From positions 1-9,546 of the forward strand of contig JANYBU010000245.1 in NCBI GenBank assembly GCA_025360665.1: 9,546 nucleotides of DNA, written 5' to 3'. Below, piece after piece: positions 1 to 6,131 of this stretch. The DNA comes from Nitrospira sp. (lineage in GTDB: Bacteria; Nitrospirota; Nitrospiria; Nitrospirales; Nitrospiraceae). Every line of letters starts with the position of its first letter. Position 1 is the stretch's first letter. The notes under the pieces were generated by a model. The model worked only from the letters and a program-made list of their open reading frames with translations. It had not been told where the DNA came from and did no database searches. The translations under genes were made by a program, and so were the position numbers.

Positions 1-57
1 GGCTTGATTCCTCCACACGCGACGTTGATCTTCGACGTCGAACTCCTTGGCCTGTGA
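1..57 (+). CDS. FKBP-type peptidyl-prolyl cis-trans isomerase, C-terminal end (partial)
   Basis: The window opens inside a reading frame that ends at the TGA at 55-57. Its last 18 residues include IPPHATLIFDVELLGL, which matches the closing beta-strand of FKBP-fold prolyl isomerases (typical form IPPNATLIFDVELL). FKBPs catalyse cis-trans isomerisation of Xaa-Pro bonds and assist folding. The catalytic core lies upstream of the window, so cellular location and total length cannot be judged. The stop codon overlaps the GTG start proposed for gcvT (GTGA), which suggests the two genes are co-transcribed and possibly translationally coupled. Confidence 0.8.
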   Translation, partial: GLIPPHATLIFDVELLGL

Positions 58-1166
58 GCCACGTCATGCAACGCACTCCACTGATCACACACCATCAATC
101 TTGTGGGGCCAAACTCGTCGATTTCGCCGGATGGGATATGCCCATCCAATACAGCGGTGTCTTGGACGAGTACCATACCGTCCGTTCCCATATCGGCCTC
201 TTCGATGTGAGCCATATGGGCCGGGTACGGATTGCCGGATCGGGCGCTGTCTCCTTCCTCCAGCGCGTCACCACCAACGATGTCGGCAGGCTCGCCGTCT
301 CTCAAGCCCAATATTCCATGGTCTGCAACGAGAATGGCGGCATCAAAGACGACGTCTTCGTCTACCGGCTCACCTCAGACGAGTTCCTATTGTGCGTGAA
401 TGCCTCGAACCGCGAGAAGATCCTGTCGTGGCTACAATCCCAGCTTGGCCAGGACAAGACGGTTCGGCTCGAAGATCGGTCAGTCGAATTGGCCCAGGTG
501 GCCGTTCAAGGTCCCAAATCTCGCGAGCTGCTTATCAGCCTTGGCGGGACGGCCCTCGAAGGGCTCAAGCTCCATCACACCTGTGACGGCATGATCGGCG
601 GCCTGTCCTGCTTGCTGGCCCGGACCGGCTACACCGGTGAACTAGGCTATGAAATCTATATCGACGCAGACAAAGTCGGCCGCCTCTGGGACCTTCTCGT
701 CGACAAGGGACAGACGTGGGGACTCAAACCGGCCGGGCTCGGCTCGAGGGATCTTCTCCGGCTGGAAATGGGCTATCTGCTCTATGGCAATGACATGGGC
801 GAAAACACGACTCCACTCGAAGCCAATGCGGACTGGACCGTCAGCTTCCAAAAAGGCGAGTTCATCGGCAACCAGGCGCTCCTGGCGCAGAAACAGGCCG
901 GAGTCGCTCGCCGGTTCGTCGCCTTTGAACTTGTCGAGAAGGCCGTGCCTCGCCACGGATTCAGAATCCTCGACCCTGCGACCTTCCACCCCATCGGCGA
1001 CGTCACGAGCGGCAATCTCTCGCCGCTCCTACAGAAGGGCATCGGGTTGGGCTATGTGCCTCTGCGCTATGCGGAGCCCGGCACCTCCATCTTGATCGAA
1101 ATCCGTAGCAAGAACGTCCCCGCGATCATCGTCAAGCCACCGTTCTATAAGCGCAAAAAATCGTGA
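54..1166 (+). CDS. gcvT: Aminomethyltransferase, glycine cleavage system T protein
   Basis: GcvT transfers the methylene group from aminomethyl-lipoyl GcvH to tetrahydrofolate and releases ammonia, in the cytoplasm. The 370-residue length is normal for the family. Visible family motifs are DFAGWDMPIQY (residues 23-33), DVSHMGR (51-57), TTNDV (73-77), GGIKDDVFVYR (95-105, which carries the catalytic aspartate region), ARTGYTGELGYE (189-200) and SRDLLRLEMGYLLYGNDM (231-248) followed by TTPLEAN. The C-terminal barrel is complete. The start is uncertain. GTG at 54 overlaps the upstream stop (GTGA); ATG at 66 would begin MQRTPL, closer to most homologues. Neither has a strong Shine-Dalgarno. gcvH and gcvP are not next to it here. 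Confidence 0.95.
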   Translation: MSHVMQRTPLITHHQSCGAKLVDFAGWDMPIQYSGVLDEYHTVRSHIGLFDVSHMGRVRIAGSGAVSFLQRVTTNDVGRLAVSQAQYSMVCNENGGIKDDVFVYRLTSDEFLLCVNASNREKILSWLQSQLGQDKTVRLEDRSVELAQVAVQGPKSRELLISLGGTALEGLKLHHTCDGMIGGLSCLLARTGYTGELGYEIYIDADKVGRLWDLLVDKGQTWGLKPAGLGSRDLLRLEMGYLLYGNDMGENTTPLEANADWTVSFQKGEFIGNQALLAQKQAGVARRFVAFELVEKAVPRHGFRILDPATFHPIGDVTSGNLSPLLQKGIGLGYVPLRYAEPGTSILIEIRSKNVPAIIVKPPFYKRKKS

Positions 1167-1236
1167 GGCGCCAGGCGTTAGGCGAGAAGATTGTCTTTCG
1201 TCCACACCCCTGACGCTTTACCCCTCACGCCTTACG
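1167..1236. repeat. Intergenic imperfect inverted repeat between gcvT and the Nudix gene
   Basis: CGTTAGGCG (1176-1184) pairs with CGCCTTACG (1228-1236), 8 of 9 positions, across a 43-base loop. The segment begins right after the gcvT stop with GGCGCCAGGCGTTA (1167-1180). A near-identical 14-mer (13 of 14) recurs at 3861-3874 upstream of fabI. It may be a dispersed intergenic repeat or act as a weak terminator or processing site. There is no U-tract. Confidence 0.5.
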
Positions 1237-1243
1237 AAGTGAT

Positions 1244-1759
1244 ATGACCAAGAACATTTATACAGGCATCGTCGTGAGCTTGAATATCGACACCGTCATG
1301 CTGCCCAACGGCCTCACGGTCGACCTGGAAGTCGTGCGCCATCCCGGAGCGGCCGCAGTGGTGCCGCTGAAAGACGATGGTACGGTCATCTTGATTCGAC
1401 AGTTCCGCCACGCGGTAGGAGGGTTCATCTACGAAATCCCCGCGGGGAAGCTTCATCCTGGAGAAGACCCTATAGCCTGCGCGGCACGCGAACTGGAGGA
1501 AGAAATCGGATACCGAGCCGGTAGGCTTGAACTCCTCTCCAGCATCTTTACCGCACCGGGGTTCACCGACGAAGTGATCCACGTCTACAAGGCGACCGGG
1601 TTGACGACGGGTCGGCAACAGCTCGATCGTGATGAGGTCCTCGAAGTGATCGAGATGCCTCTACTGGAAACGATCAGAATGATTGAGACTGGAGCGATCA
1701 GGGATGCGAAGTCGATCGTGGGATTACAAGCGGTGTTTCTTCGGAGTAGCACCAGGTAG
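1244..1759 (+). CDS. nudF: Nudix hydrolase, ADP-ribose pyrophosphatase type
   Basis: This 171-residue protein should hydrolyse ADP-ribose or a related nucleoside-diphosphate sugar to AMP and a sugar phosphate, in the cytoplasm. A perfect Nudix box (Gx5Ex7REUxEExGU) spans residues 68-90, with RELEEEIGY as its core. Just before it sits the EIPAGK signature (64-69) typical of the ADP-ribose branch. The N-terminal strands (VVPLKDDGTVILIRQFRHAV) also fit that branch. Downstream, FTAPGFTDEVIHVYKA (106-121) matches the usual substrate-loop region. The ATG start is preceded by a weak GAAG. It follows gcvT by 77 bases on the same strand. Family membership is sure; the exact substrate is inferred from the branch. 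Confidence 0.92.
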   Translation: MTKNIYTGIVVSLNIDTVMLPNGLTVDLEVVRHPGAAAVVPLKDDGTVILIRQFRHAVGGFIYEIPAGKLHPGEDPIACAARELEEEIGYRAGRLELLSSIFTAPGFTDEVIHVYKATGLTTGRQQLDRDEVLEVIEMPLLETIRMIETGAIRDAKSIVGLQAVFLRSSTR

Positions 1760-1761
1760 GA

Positions 1762-1802
1762 AGAGCGCCCAAGGGGTCTCCCGCTCTAGGCAGGAAACCC
1801 CT
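1762..1802. terminator. Possible bidirectional stem-loop between convergent genes
   Basis: Two competing hairpins lie between the convergent Nudix gene and the Lys-rich protein gene: AGAGCG (1762-1767) with CGCTCT (1782-1787), and AGGGGT (1772-1777) with ACCCCT (1797-1802). Neither has a T-run next to it. A terminator role is inferred mainly from the position. Confidence 0.3.
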
Positions 1803-1833
1803 CAAGCCAGCTAGCCTCGCCAAAGAAAATGGA

Positions 1834-2082
1834 TTACTTGCCCTTTTCGTCTTTCTTCTTCTCGTCCTTCTTCTCATCGCCGAACGTATCGGCCTTGGGT
1901 TTCTTCTCGTCCTTCTTCTCGTCCTTCTTCTCGTCTTTCTTCTCGTCCGCATTGATCATCTGAACCATCTTCGGGGCCTTCTTCTCATCCTTCGCATCCT
2001 TCTTCTCTTCACCAGCGAAGGCCGGAGCGCTGAACGTCACTGCCACCGCAACCGCCATAATTGCCATCAAGATACGCTTCAT
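1834..2082 (-). CDS. Small exported Lys/Asp/Glu-rich repeat protein
   Basis: This 82-residue product has no family I can name. A clear signal peptide is visible: MKR, a hydrophobic core through about residue 19, then an AFA cleavage site at 21-23, predicting a mature protein of 59 residues. The mature part is almost entirely charged and made of EKK/DEKK units, including four consecutive DEKK repeats (about 46-61). A short hydrophobic break, APKMVQMINA, sits at 36-45. No cysteines are present. It is probably periplasmic or secreted and intrinsically disordered or helical. AAGGAG lies nine bases before the ATG, so the start is secure. A sigma-54-like promoter lies about 65 bases upstream of the start. 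It converges on the Nudix gene. Metal, phosphate or nucleic-acid interaction is conceivable but not shown. Confidence 0.85.
   Translation of the reverse strand: MKRILMAIMAVAVAVTFSAPAFAGEEKKDAKDEKKAPKMVQMINADEKKDEKKDEKKDEKKPKADTFGDEKKDEKKKDEKGK
1901..1948. repeat. Four tandem 12-bp repeats inside the Lys-rich gene
   Basis: The 12-mer TTCTTCTCGTCC (+ strand) occurs four times back to back at 1901, 1913, 1925 and 1937. The third copy has one C-to-T change. Each copy encodes one DEKK unit on the - strand. Further partial copies occur near 1850-1875. Such an array can gain or lose units by slippage without breaking the frame. Confidence 0.9.
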
Positions 2083-2146
2083 AGTATGTCACTCCTTGTT
2101 AGTGTTTGAAGATTGTGCCATTCATCGGCACTCACCTGGGGTATTC

Positions 2147-2162
2147 AGCAAGCTTAGTGCCT
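2147..2162 (-). promoter_or_regulatory. Sigma-54-like -24/-12 promoter for the Lys-rich protein gene
   Basis: Read on the - strand, the sequence is AGGCACTAAGCTTGCT. The sigma-54 consensus is TGGCACG-N4-TTGCW. The GG and GC elements are present with exact spacing; the leading T and the seventh-position G differ. The predicted transcription start is near 2137, giving a leader of about 55 bases before the ATG at 2082. No sigma-70 promoter of similar quality was seen here. Confidence 0.45.
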
Positions 2163-2371
2163 GGCCATTGAAACCTATACCTCTATATACTTATCAATCG
2201 GTTATGTATTTTGACCGATCGTCATCTGAAGGGCTTGACCTTCGTTTTTCTGTGGCAAAATGGCTGAAGGCCGGCTAAACCGCCTCAAAGCCAGGATGGC
2301 ACATCCCAGTCGAGACTAAGGCAGCACACATCAAGCGATTCCGCCCCCTGTGAGAGGCAACAGCAGTCACG

Positions 2372-2926
2372 ATGAAGAATCAGGCGAACCATGTGGCAAA
2401 ATCGATGAGGACAACCGTTGTGCAGCAGTCACGAGGGACTTTGTCTCGCAAACGGCTCACCGATCACATCAGGCCAGGGGTCCGGATCCTCTTTGTCGGC
2501 ATCAACCCAGGGCTTCGTTCAGCCGCTACGGGACATCACTTCGCCGGATACTCGAACCGTTTTTGGAAACTCTTGTTCGATTCGAAACTCGTATCTGAGC
2601 CACTGACGTACCAAGACGATTGGCGCCTACCGGATTGGGGCCTCGGCCTGACAAACATCATCCAACGGCCCAGCGCAGGGATCGATGTACTCATGCCGCC
2701 AGAATATATAGCTGGCAGGAAGAGGCTCATAGCCACAGTGAAACACTATCGCCCTCACATAGTTGCTCTGCTTGGTATCACGATCTATCGCACGTTATTC
2801 CCAGAATACCGGACCGGACGAATCAGCCTTGGGCTGCAAGCCAAGACCTTGGCCGTCCGCCCTGTGTTTGTCTTGCCTAATCCCAGCGGTCGGAATGCCC
2901 ATTATTCACATATCGAACGATGCTAA
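2372..2926 (+). CDS. mug: Mug-type G/U(T) mismatch-specific DNA glycosylase, possibly with a frameshifted C-terminus
   Basis: The Mug/TDG family removes uracil or thymine opposite guanine by cleaving the N-glycosidic bond, starting base-excision repair. The key motif GINPG (residues 44-48) holds the catalytic asparagine. HFAGYSNRFWKLL (56-68) follows, and the second motif NPSGRNAHYS (170-179) forms the minor-groove wedge. GLTNI (92-96) is also typical. The start could be ATG 2372 or ATG 2405 (MRTTVV); neither has a strong ribosome site. The frame ends abruptly after HIERC at 2926. A family-like tail (MLMAFRALR) continues in another frame from 2920, so a single-base deletion near 2918-2922 is likely. 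Both catalytic motifs precede the break, so activity may be kept. Confidence 0.88.
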   Translation: MKNQANHVAKSMRTTVVQQSRGTLSRKRLTDHIRPGVRILFVGINPGLRSAATGHHFAGYSNRFWKLLFDSKLVSEPLTYQDDWRLPDWGLGLTNIIQRPSAGIDVLMPPEYIAGRKRLIATVKHYRPHIVALLGITIYRTLFPEYRTGRISLGLQAKTLAVRPVFVLPNPSGRNAHYSHIERC

Positions 2927-3018
2927 TGGCATTCCGTGCACTGCGCAATGTGACAAACACGCCTGCTCAAAATACAACGAAGGGAACGATCACGGCAGGA
3001 TGTCTGAGCCAGCTGTAG
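2920..3018 (+). other. Displaced C-terminal tail of mug (out-of-frame remnant)
   Basis: In the frame starting with ATG at 2920 the translation begins MLMAFRALRNVTNT and runs to a TAG at 3016-3018. From family memory, Mug proteins commonly continue after the NPSGRN motif with a helix of the form EML-AFRALR. Restoring one base just before 2920 would join this tail to the mug frame. The remainder (PAQNTTKGTIT...) is not recognisable, so the ancestral end may have been anywhere in this stretch. Confidence 0.5.
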
Positions 3019-3038
3019 CAAATTTCTTACAAGCACTG

Positions 3039-3054
3039 TGTTGTCGTGACAACA
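3039..3054. promoter_or_regulatory. 16-bp perfect dyad, operator-like
   Basis: TGTTGTCGTGACAACA has perfect 7-base arms around a central GT. It lies about 135 bases upstream of the TPR gene start, in the mug-TPR intergenic space. The size and symmetry suit a dimeric transcription factor site. No specific regulator is identified. Confidence 0.4.
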
Positions 3055-3105
3055 GAATGTGGCCAAACTGCAAAGTATCCTCGATAAAGGAAGCGTTTCA
3101 AAAAA

Positions 3106-3133
3106 CATATGCACCCCCTGGAACTTGCATATG
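3106..3133. promoter_or_regulatory. Inverted repeat CATATGCA-N12-TGCATATG
   Basis: Two perfect 8-base arms (3106-3113 and 3126-3133) flank a 12-base spacer containing CCCCC. It sits 57 bases before the start of the exported TPR protein. It could be a two-site operator or a leader hairpin. There is no downstream T-run, so a terminator for mug is less likely. Confidence 0.4.
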
Positions 3134-3189
3134 GATTGCTGTATCTTGCAGGTCTCGTGGCTATGTTCCCCTTCAACTGGTAGAGGAAG

Positions 3190-3831
3190 ATGAAGAACAC
3201 ATTCCTTGTTCTGCTCGGCTTTTTGATCTTAGCGAGCCCCACTGCCCTCCTGGCGCAACAATCACCCCAGCTGTTGACTCATGGAGCGATGACAGAGTGT
3301 TACGCGGGTCGTGTCACTCAAGACCGGACCAGCCGAGTCAGCCATTTCGAGAAAGGCCAGGCCCTGGGGGAGCAAGCCGTGGCCTTGGACGATCGATCTG
3401 CCGAAGCACACTTCTCCCTGTTCTGTAATTTAGGAGAATTAATGCGGATCGATGGAGAACTGAGCATCACATCGGTCATGGGCTTCCGCCGCATGACGAA
3501 AGAGCTCGACCGGACACTGGAACTCGCACCTGATCACCTTGACGCCCTGTCGGCCAAAGGGACCTTCCTTCTCAGGCTTCCTTCCCTGCTTGGGGGAGAC
3601 AGGGAAAAGGGCGAGAAGCTCCTTCGGTACGTACTCCTGAAATCACCCCAGTCGGTCAATGCCAGGCTCAGCCTGGCCAAGAGCTATTGTGCCGATGGCC
3701 GCCACAGTGAGGCCCTCTCACTCGCCTCCGAAGCGCTGAGTCTCGCTCAAGCCCAACGGCTGGATGACTTCGCGCCTGAAGCGGAAAAAGTCTTGGCTCA
3801 GCTCCAGACGAACGCCGCCAAGGCAAATTAG
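3190..3831 (+). CDS. Exported tetratricopeptide-repeat protein
   Basis: This 213-residue protein has a signal peptide: MKNTF, a hydrophobic stretch to about residue 21, cleavage likely after LLA (residues 20-22) before QQ. The rest is helical with TPR-like units. GQALGEQAVALDDRSAEAHF (57-76) and TKELDRTLELAPDHLDALSAKG (about 104-125) carry the spacing and the small/large residue pattern of TPR helix pairs. GGDREKGEKLLRYVLLKSPQSVNARLSLAKSYC (about 135-167) is a third repeat, and SEALSLASEALSLA starts a last helix pair. The layout resembles TRAP-transporter-associated TatT-like TPR proteins, but that link is tentative. AGAGG just before the ATG supports the start. It is likely periplasmic or lipid-free outer-envelope and acts in protein-protein contacts. 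No partner gene is adjacent. Confidence 0.85.
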   Translation: MKNTFLVLLGFLILASPTALLAQQSPQLLTHGAMTECYAGRVTQDRTSRVSHFEKGQALGEQAVALDDRSAEAHFSLFCNLGELMRIDGELSITSVMGFRRMTKELDRTLELAPDHLDALSAKGTFLLRLPSLLGGDREKGEKLLRYVLLKSPQSVNARLSLAKSYCADGRHSEALSLASEALSLAQAQRLDDFAPEAEKVLAQLQTNAAKAN

Positions 3832-3857
3832 TCCCTCTCTCCCCCTCCCACTGTCCT

Positions 3858-3869
3858 CCTGGCGCCAGG
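3858..3869. repeat. 12-bp perfect palindrome, shared word with the gcvT-Nudix gap
   Basis: CCTGGCGCCAGG is a perfect palindrome. The 14-mer starting at 3861 (GGCGCCAGGTGTTA) matches 1167-1180 with one change. Both copies sit directly downstream of a + strand gene. Confidence 0.5.
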
Positions 3870-3920
3870 TGTTAAATCATGCTATCTTCAGCGCCCAGTA
3901 TGAAGATGAACCTCGTCGCA

Positions 3921-3994
3921 CGTGAAGCGTCGTTCGTATCTCGTCTCTCGCAGGACAACGCCTGCGCTTCACGCTTCACGAGATACGCTTCACG
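3921..3994. repeat. Large intergenic hairpin built from CGTGAAGCGT / ACGCTTCACG words
   Basis: The right arm ACGAGATACGCTTCACG (3978-3994) pairs with CGTGAAGCGT (3921-3930) plus ATCTCGT (3938-3944), leaving a 7-base bulge. An inner stem CGCAGG (3949-3954) pairs with CCTGCG (3961-3966) around a 6-base loop. The word CGCTTCACG also occurs in tandem at 3972-3980 and 3986-3994. It ends about 30 bases before the fabI start, so it may be a mobile-type intergenic repeat or a leader structure of fabI. Confidence 0.65.
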
Positions 3995-4023
3995 GATGGT
4001 TACCATCTAGTCAGGGGCGCACC

Positions 4024-4803
4024 ATGTTACTCGACGGTAAAAATGGACTCATCATCGGGGTCGCAAACAAACACAGCATCGCCTGGGCCATCGCCCAGTC
4101 GGCGGCAGGTCAGGGCGCCAAGCTGTTGTTCAATTATCAGAACGAGCGGCTACGGGAGAACGTCGAAGAGCTGGTCGCCACCATGCCCGGCGCGAAAGCC
4201 TTTCCCTGTGACGTGGGAGACGATACGCAAATTGCAGCATTGATGCAGAGCGTGGGGAAAGAAACCACGAAGCTCGACTTTCTTGTTCACTCCATTGCAT
4301 TCGCGCCGCGTGAAGAACTCACGGGCCAGTTCGTGAATACCACGCGACAAGGATTTGCCACGGCACTCGACGTCAGCGCCTATTCACTCGTCGCCCTCAC
4401 CAGAGCCGCCCTGCCGTTGATGACCGACGGCGGCTCCGTCGTCACGCTCACCTACCTCGGAGCGGAACGGGTCGTGCCCCACTACAATGTCATGGGAGTC
4501 GCCAAAGCCGCGCTCGAAGCCACCGTCCGTTATCTCGCCCATGACCTCGGCTCAAAGAACATCCGGGTGAATGCCATCTCCGCTGGTCCGATCAAGACCC
4601 TTGCGGCCCGCGGCGTCTCCGGTATCAGCAAGATGGTGGATCACCACCGAGCGTTCGCACCTCTCCGCCGCGCAACGGAACAAGGCGAAGTCGGCGACAC
4701 AGCGTTGTTCTTGGTCAGTCCGCTAGGACGTGGAATTACCGGAGAAGTGATTTACGTCGATGGCGGGTATCACATTCTGGGATCACTCGCGTCAGCGGAC
4801 TGA
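4024..4803 (+). CDS. fabI: Enoyl-[acyl-carrier-protein] reductase (NADH) FabI
   Basis: FabI reduces trans-2-enoyl-ACP to acyl-ACP in the last step of each fatty-acid elongation cycle, in the cytoplasm. The 259 residues match the usual length of about 260. The Rossmann dinucleotide motif of the FabI subtype, GVANKHSIAWAIAQ, is at residues 12-25. The catalytic set is Y144, Y154 and K161 in TYLGAERVVPHYNVMGVAK, equal to Y146, Y156 and K163 of E. coli. SAGPIKTLAARG (186-197) is the mobile substrate loop. Position 92, which is Gly93 in E. coli, is alanine here. The ATG at 4024 is chosen over an in-frame GTG at 3922 because AGGGG lies nine bases upstream and homologues start here. The upstream extension would run through the hairpin repeat. 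It is convergent with arfB. Confidence 0.97.
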   Translation: MLLDGKNGLIIGVANKHSIAWAIAQSAAGQGAKLLFNYQNERLRENVEELVATMPGAKAFPCDVGDDTQIAALMQSVGKETTKLDFLVHSIAFAPREELTGQFVNTTRQGFATALDVSAYSLVALTRAALPLMTDGGSVVTLTYLGAERVVPHYNVMGVAKAALEATVRYLAHDLGSKNIRVNAISAGPIKTLAARGVSGISKMVDHHRAFAPLRRATEQGEVGDTALFLVSPLGRGITGEVIYVDGGYHILGSLASAD

Positions 4804-4833
4804 CGTGAAGCGGACCTCGAAAACAATTCAGAA

Positions 4834-4887
4834 ATCTGTTGATCTGTCGATCTGATGAATGGTCGGCATTCCGATCGCTCAACAGAT
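4834..4887. terminator. Strong compound stem-loop between convergent fabI and arfB
   Basis: The outer stem ATCTGTTGA (4834-4842) pairs perfectly with TCAACAGAT (4879-4887). Inside it CGATC (4848-4852) pairs with GATCG (4873-4877), and the tip is GAATG-GTCGG-CATTC (4857-4871). There is no T-tract on either side. The position between two converging stop codons favours a bidirectional terminator or RNA-end stabiliser. Confidence 0.6.
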
Positions 4888-4901
4888 CTGCACTCCTAGC
4901 A

Positions 4902-5312
4902 CTACTCGAGCGTTCGCCTGAGGGTTTTCAATTTCCCGCGCTTTGTCTTACTCTCCAACCGCCGTTGCTTCGAACCCTTCGTCGGCTTCGTGGCCCTGCG
5001 TTTCTTGCGCGGGATGGCCACGCTTTGAATGAGATCCCTCAGTCGAGTGAGAGCATCCTCTCGATTCTGCTCCTGGCTCCGATACTGCTGTGCCTTGATG
5101 GTGATCACACCCTCTTGTGAGATGCGATGATCTTTCAATTTCAGGAGCTCTTCCTTGTAGAACGGGGGCAACGACGAGGCAGCAATATCGAATTGCAAAT
5201 GAATCGCGGACGAGACTTTGTTGACGTTCTGCCCGCCGGCACCCTGCGACCGCATCGCATGGATGTCGATTTCAGAATCAGGGATGGTGACGTGTGATGA
5301 GATTTGCAGCAT
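4902..5312 (-). CDS. arfB: Peptidyl-tRNA hydrolase ArfB, alternative ribosome-rescue factor
   Basis: ArfB releases nascent peptides from ribosomes stalled on truncated mRNA, independently of tmRNA. The 136 residues match the family (about 140). The catalytic GGQ motif is at residues 26-28 in the context RSQGAGGQNVNKV, as in class I release factors. The C-terminal tail from about residue 105 is strongly basic (KKRRATKPTKGSKQRR and onward), which is the part that enters the empty mRNA channel. This separates it from full release factors, which carry codon-recognition domains. The ATG is not preceded by a clear Shine-Dalgarno; the 20 bases before it are AT-rich. It converges on fabI. The next gene on this strand (the nuclease) ends 75 bases upstream of it. 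Confidence 0.95.
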   Translation of the reverse strand: MLQISSHVTIPDSEIDIHAMRSQGAGGQNVNKVSSAIHLQFDIAASSLPPFYKEELLKLKDHRISQEGVITIKAQQYRSQEQNREDALTRLRDLIQSVAIPRKKRRATKPTKGSKQRRLESKTKRGKLKTLRRTLE

Positions 5313-5387
5313 CGAGGCTATTTATTTAATTGATTGATCCCTTGCTCTGCCATAGTCTGAAGGCGGGCTTACTCCGTTGTCGGGACC

Positions 5388-6131
5388 CTATATAAATAAC
5401 TCATCCTCGACGAGTTTTAGGTACTTGTTGACGTAGAACATGTCTGGTTCCTCACGTGCCGCACGTGACCGAATTCGAAAGTCCGGGTCCTTCGGGTCCA
5501 AAGGGTTAAAAATGACTAACCCAATACCGAATATCCTGGACAGGGCATCGAGCCGAGCGATGTCGTCCTCAGAAGAGTTGTCCGGGACCACGATGTAGGA
5601 CTTGTGAGAAAAGAGCCGGTACGAGCAAGCCTGGCCAAACGCAGTGATCAAGTTGGCTGGGTCGAGTTTGATTTCCGCCGACACGATCTCAGTGGGTGGC
5701 TTGATGATATCTGACCGTCTCGCTTCCCGTACGCCAACCACGTCTGGTGTACCCCACTTGTCCTTGAATCGGTTGCCGCCGACACTGATGCTCCGCGTGC
5801 ATTCCTCAAGTTCATTGATCAACCACTCACCAAAGGCTTCGTAAAAGTCCTCTTCTCGTATTTTCTCTTTCTTGAGCTTCTTGCTTGCTTCCGCCTCTTG
5901 CTTCTCCCCCTCCTCCTGATACTTGACGGCGCGATAGAGGCCGCGACTCGGCTGATAGATGGTCTTGGGCAACTCGGTTCTGAACTTGTGAAGTGAGCCG
6001 TGTATTGTGTTAACTGGAATATTGGCAAATGCGATAGAGATCTCTTTGACCAATTCGGAGTATCGCTTTCCCGACGGGGAGGCATCTACCAGTTCGATCG
6101 CCTTCTGAATGGCCTTTTCCGTACTTGTCAT
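5388..6131 (-). CDS. Winged-helix (HARE-like) plus PD-(D/E)XK nuclease-fold protein
   Basis: This 247-residue protein has no specific name I recognise. Residues 1-70 look like a HARE-HTH type winged helix: helices AIQKAIELV and RYSELVKEI, a recognition-helix-like NTIHGSLHKF, then the wing SRGLYRAVKY. Residues about 72-95 are a charged Lys/Glu helical linker. The C-terminal half carries a PD-(D/E)XK pattern: TPD with D130, then SAEIK with E153 and K155, then QACSY (Q167, Y171) as a helical QxxxY motif, followed by the strand YIVVP. HARE-like domains are known from restriction enzymes. The ATG at 6131 is chosen over an in-frame start at 6206, which would add 25 non-homologous-looking residues; GAGGAG lies about ten bases before it. 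A methylase partner is absent. It could be an orphan restriction or defence nuclease, or a repair protein. Confidence 0.8.
   Translation of the reverse strand: MTSTEKAIQKAIELVDASPSGKRYSELVKEISIAFANIPVNTIHGSLHKFRTELPKTIYQPSRGLYRAVKYQEEGEKQEAEASKKLKKEKIREEDFYEAFGEWLINELEECTRSISVGGNRFKDKWGTPDVVGVREARRSDIIKPPTEIVSAEIKLDPANLITAFGQACSYRLFSHKSYIVVPDNSSEDDIARLDALSRIFGIGLVIFNPLDPKDPDFRIRSRAAREEPDMFYVNKYLKLVEDELFI

Noticed and set aside
1176..1184. GCGTTAGGC considered as an integron attC half-site
   Set aside because: There is no matching GCCTAAC partner with attC spacing and no integrase or cassette structure; the partner found is CGCCTTACG.
1901..1948. Tandem repeats considered as a CRISPR array
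   Set aside because: The 12-base units are contiguous with no spacers and encode DEKK in frame.
2763..3428. Long + strand frame overlapping mug and the TPR gene
   Set aside because: It overlaps two better-supported genes in another frame and its translation is Cys/Pro/Ser-rich without any domain.
3922..4023. N-terminal extension of fabI from an in-frame GTG at 3922
   Set aside because: It runs through the hairpin repeat, has no family similarity, and a good ribosome site precedes ATG 4024.
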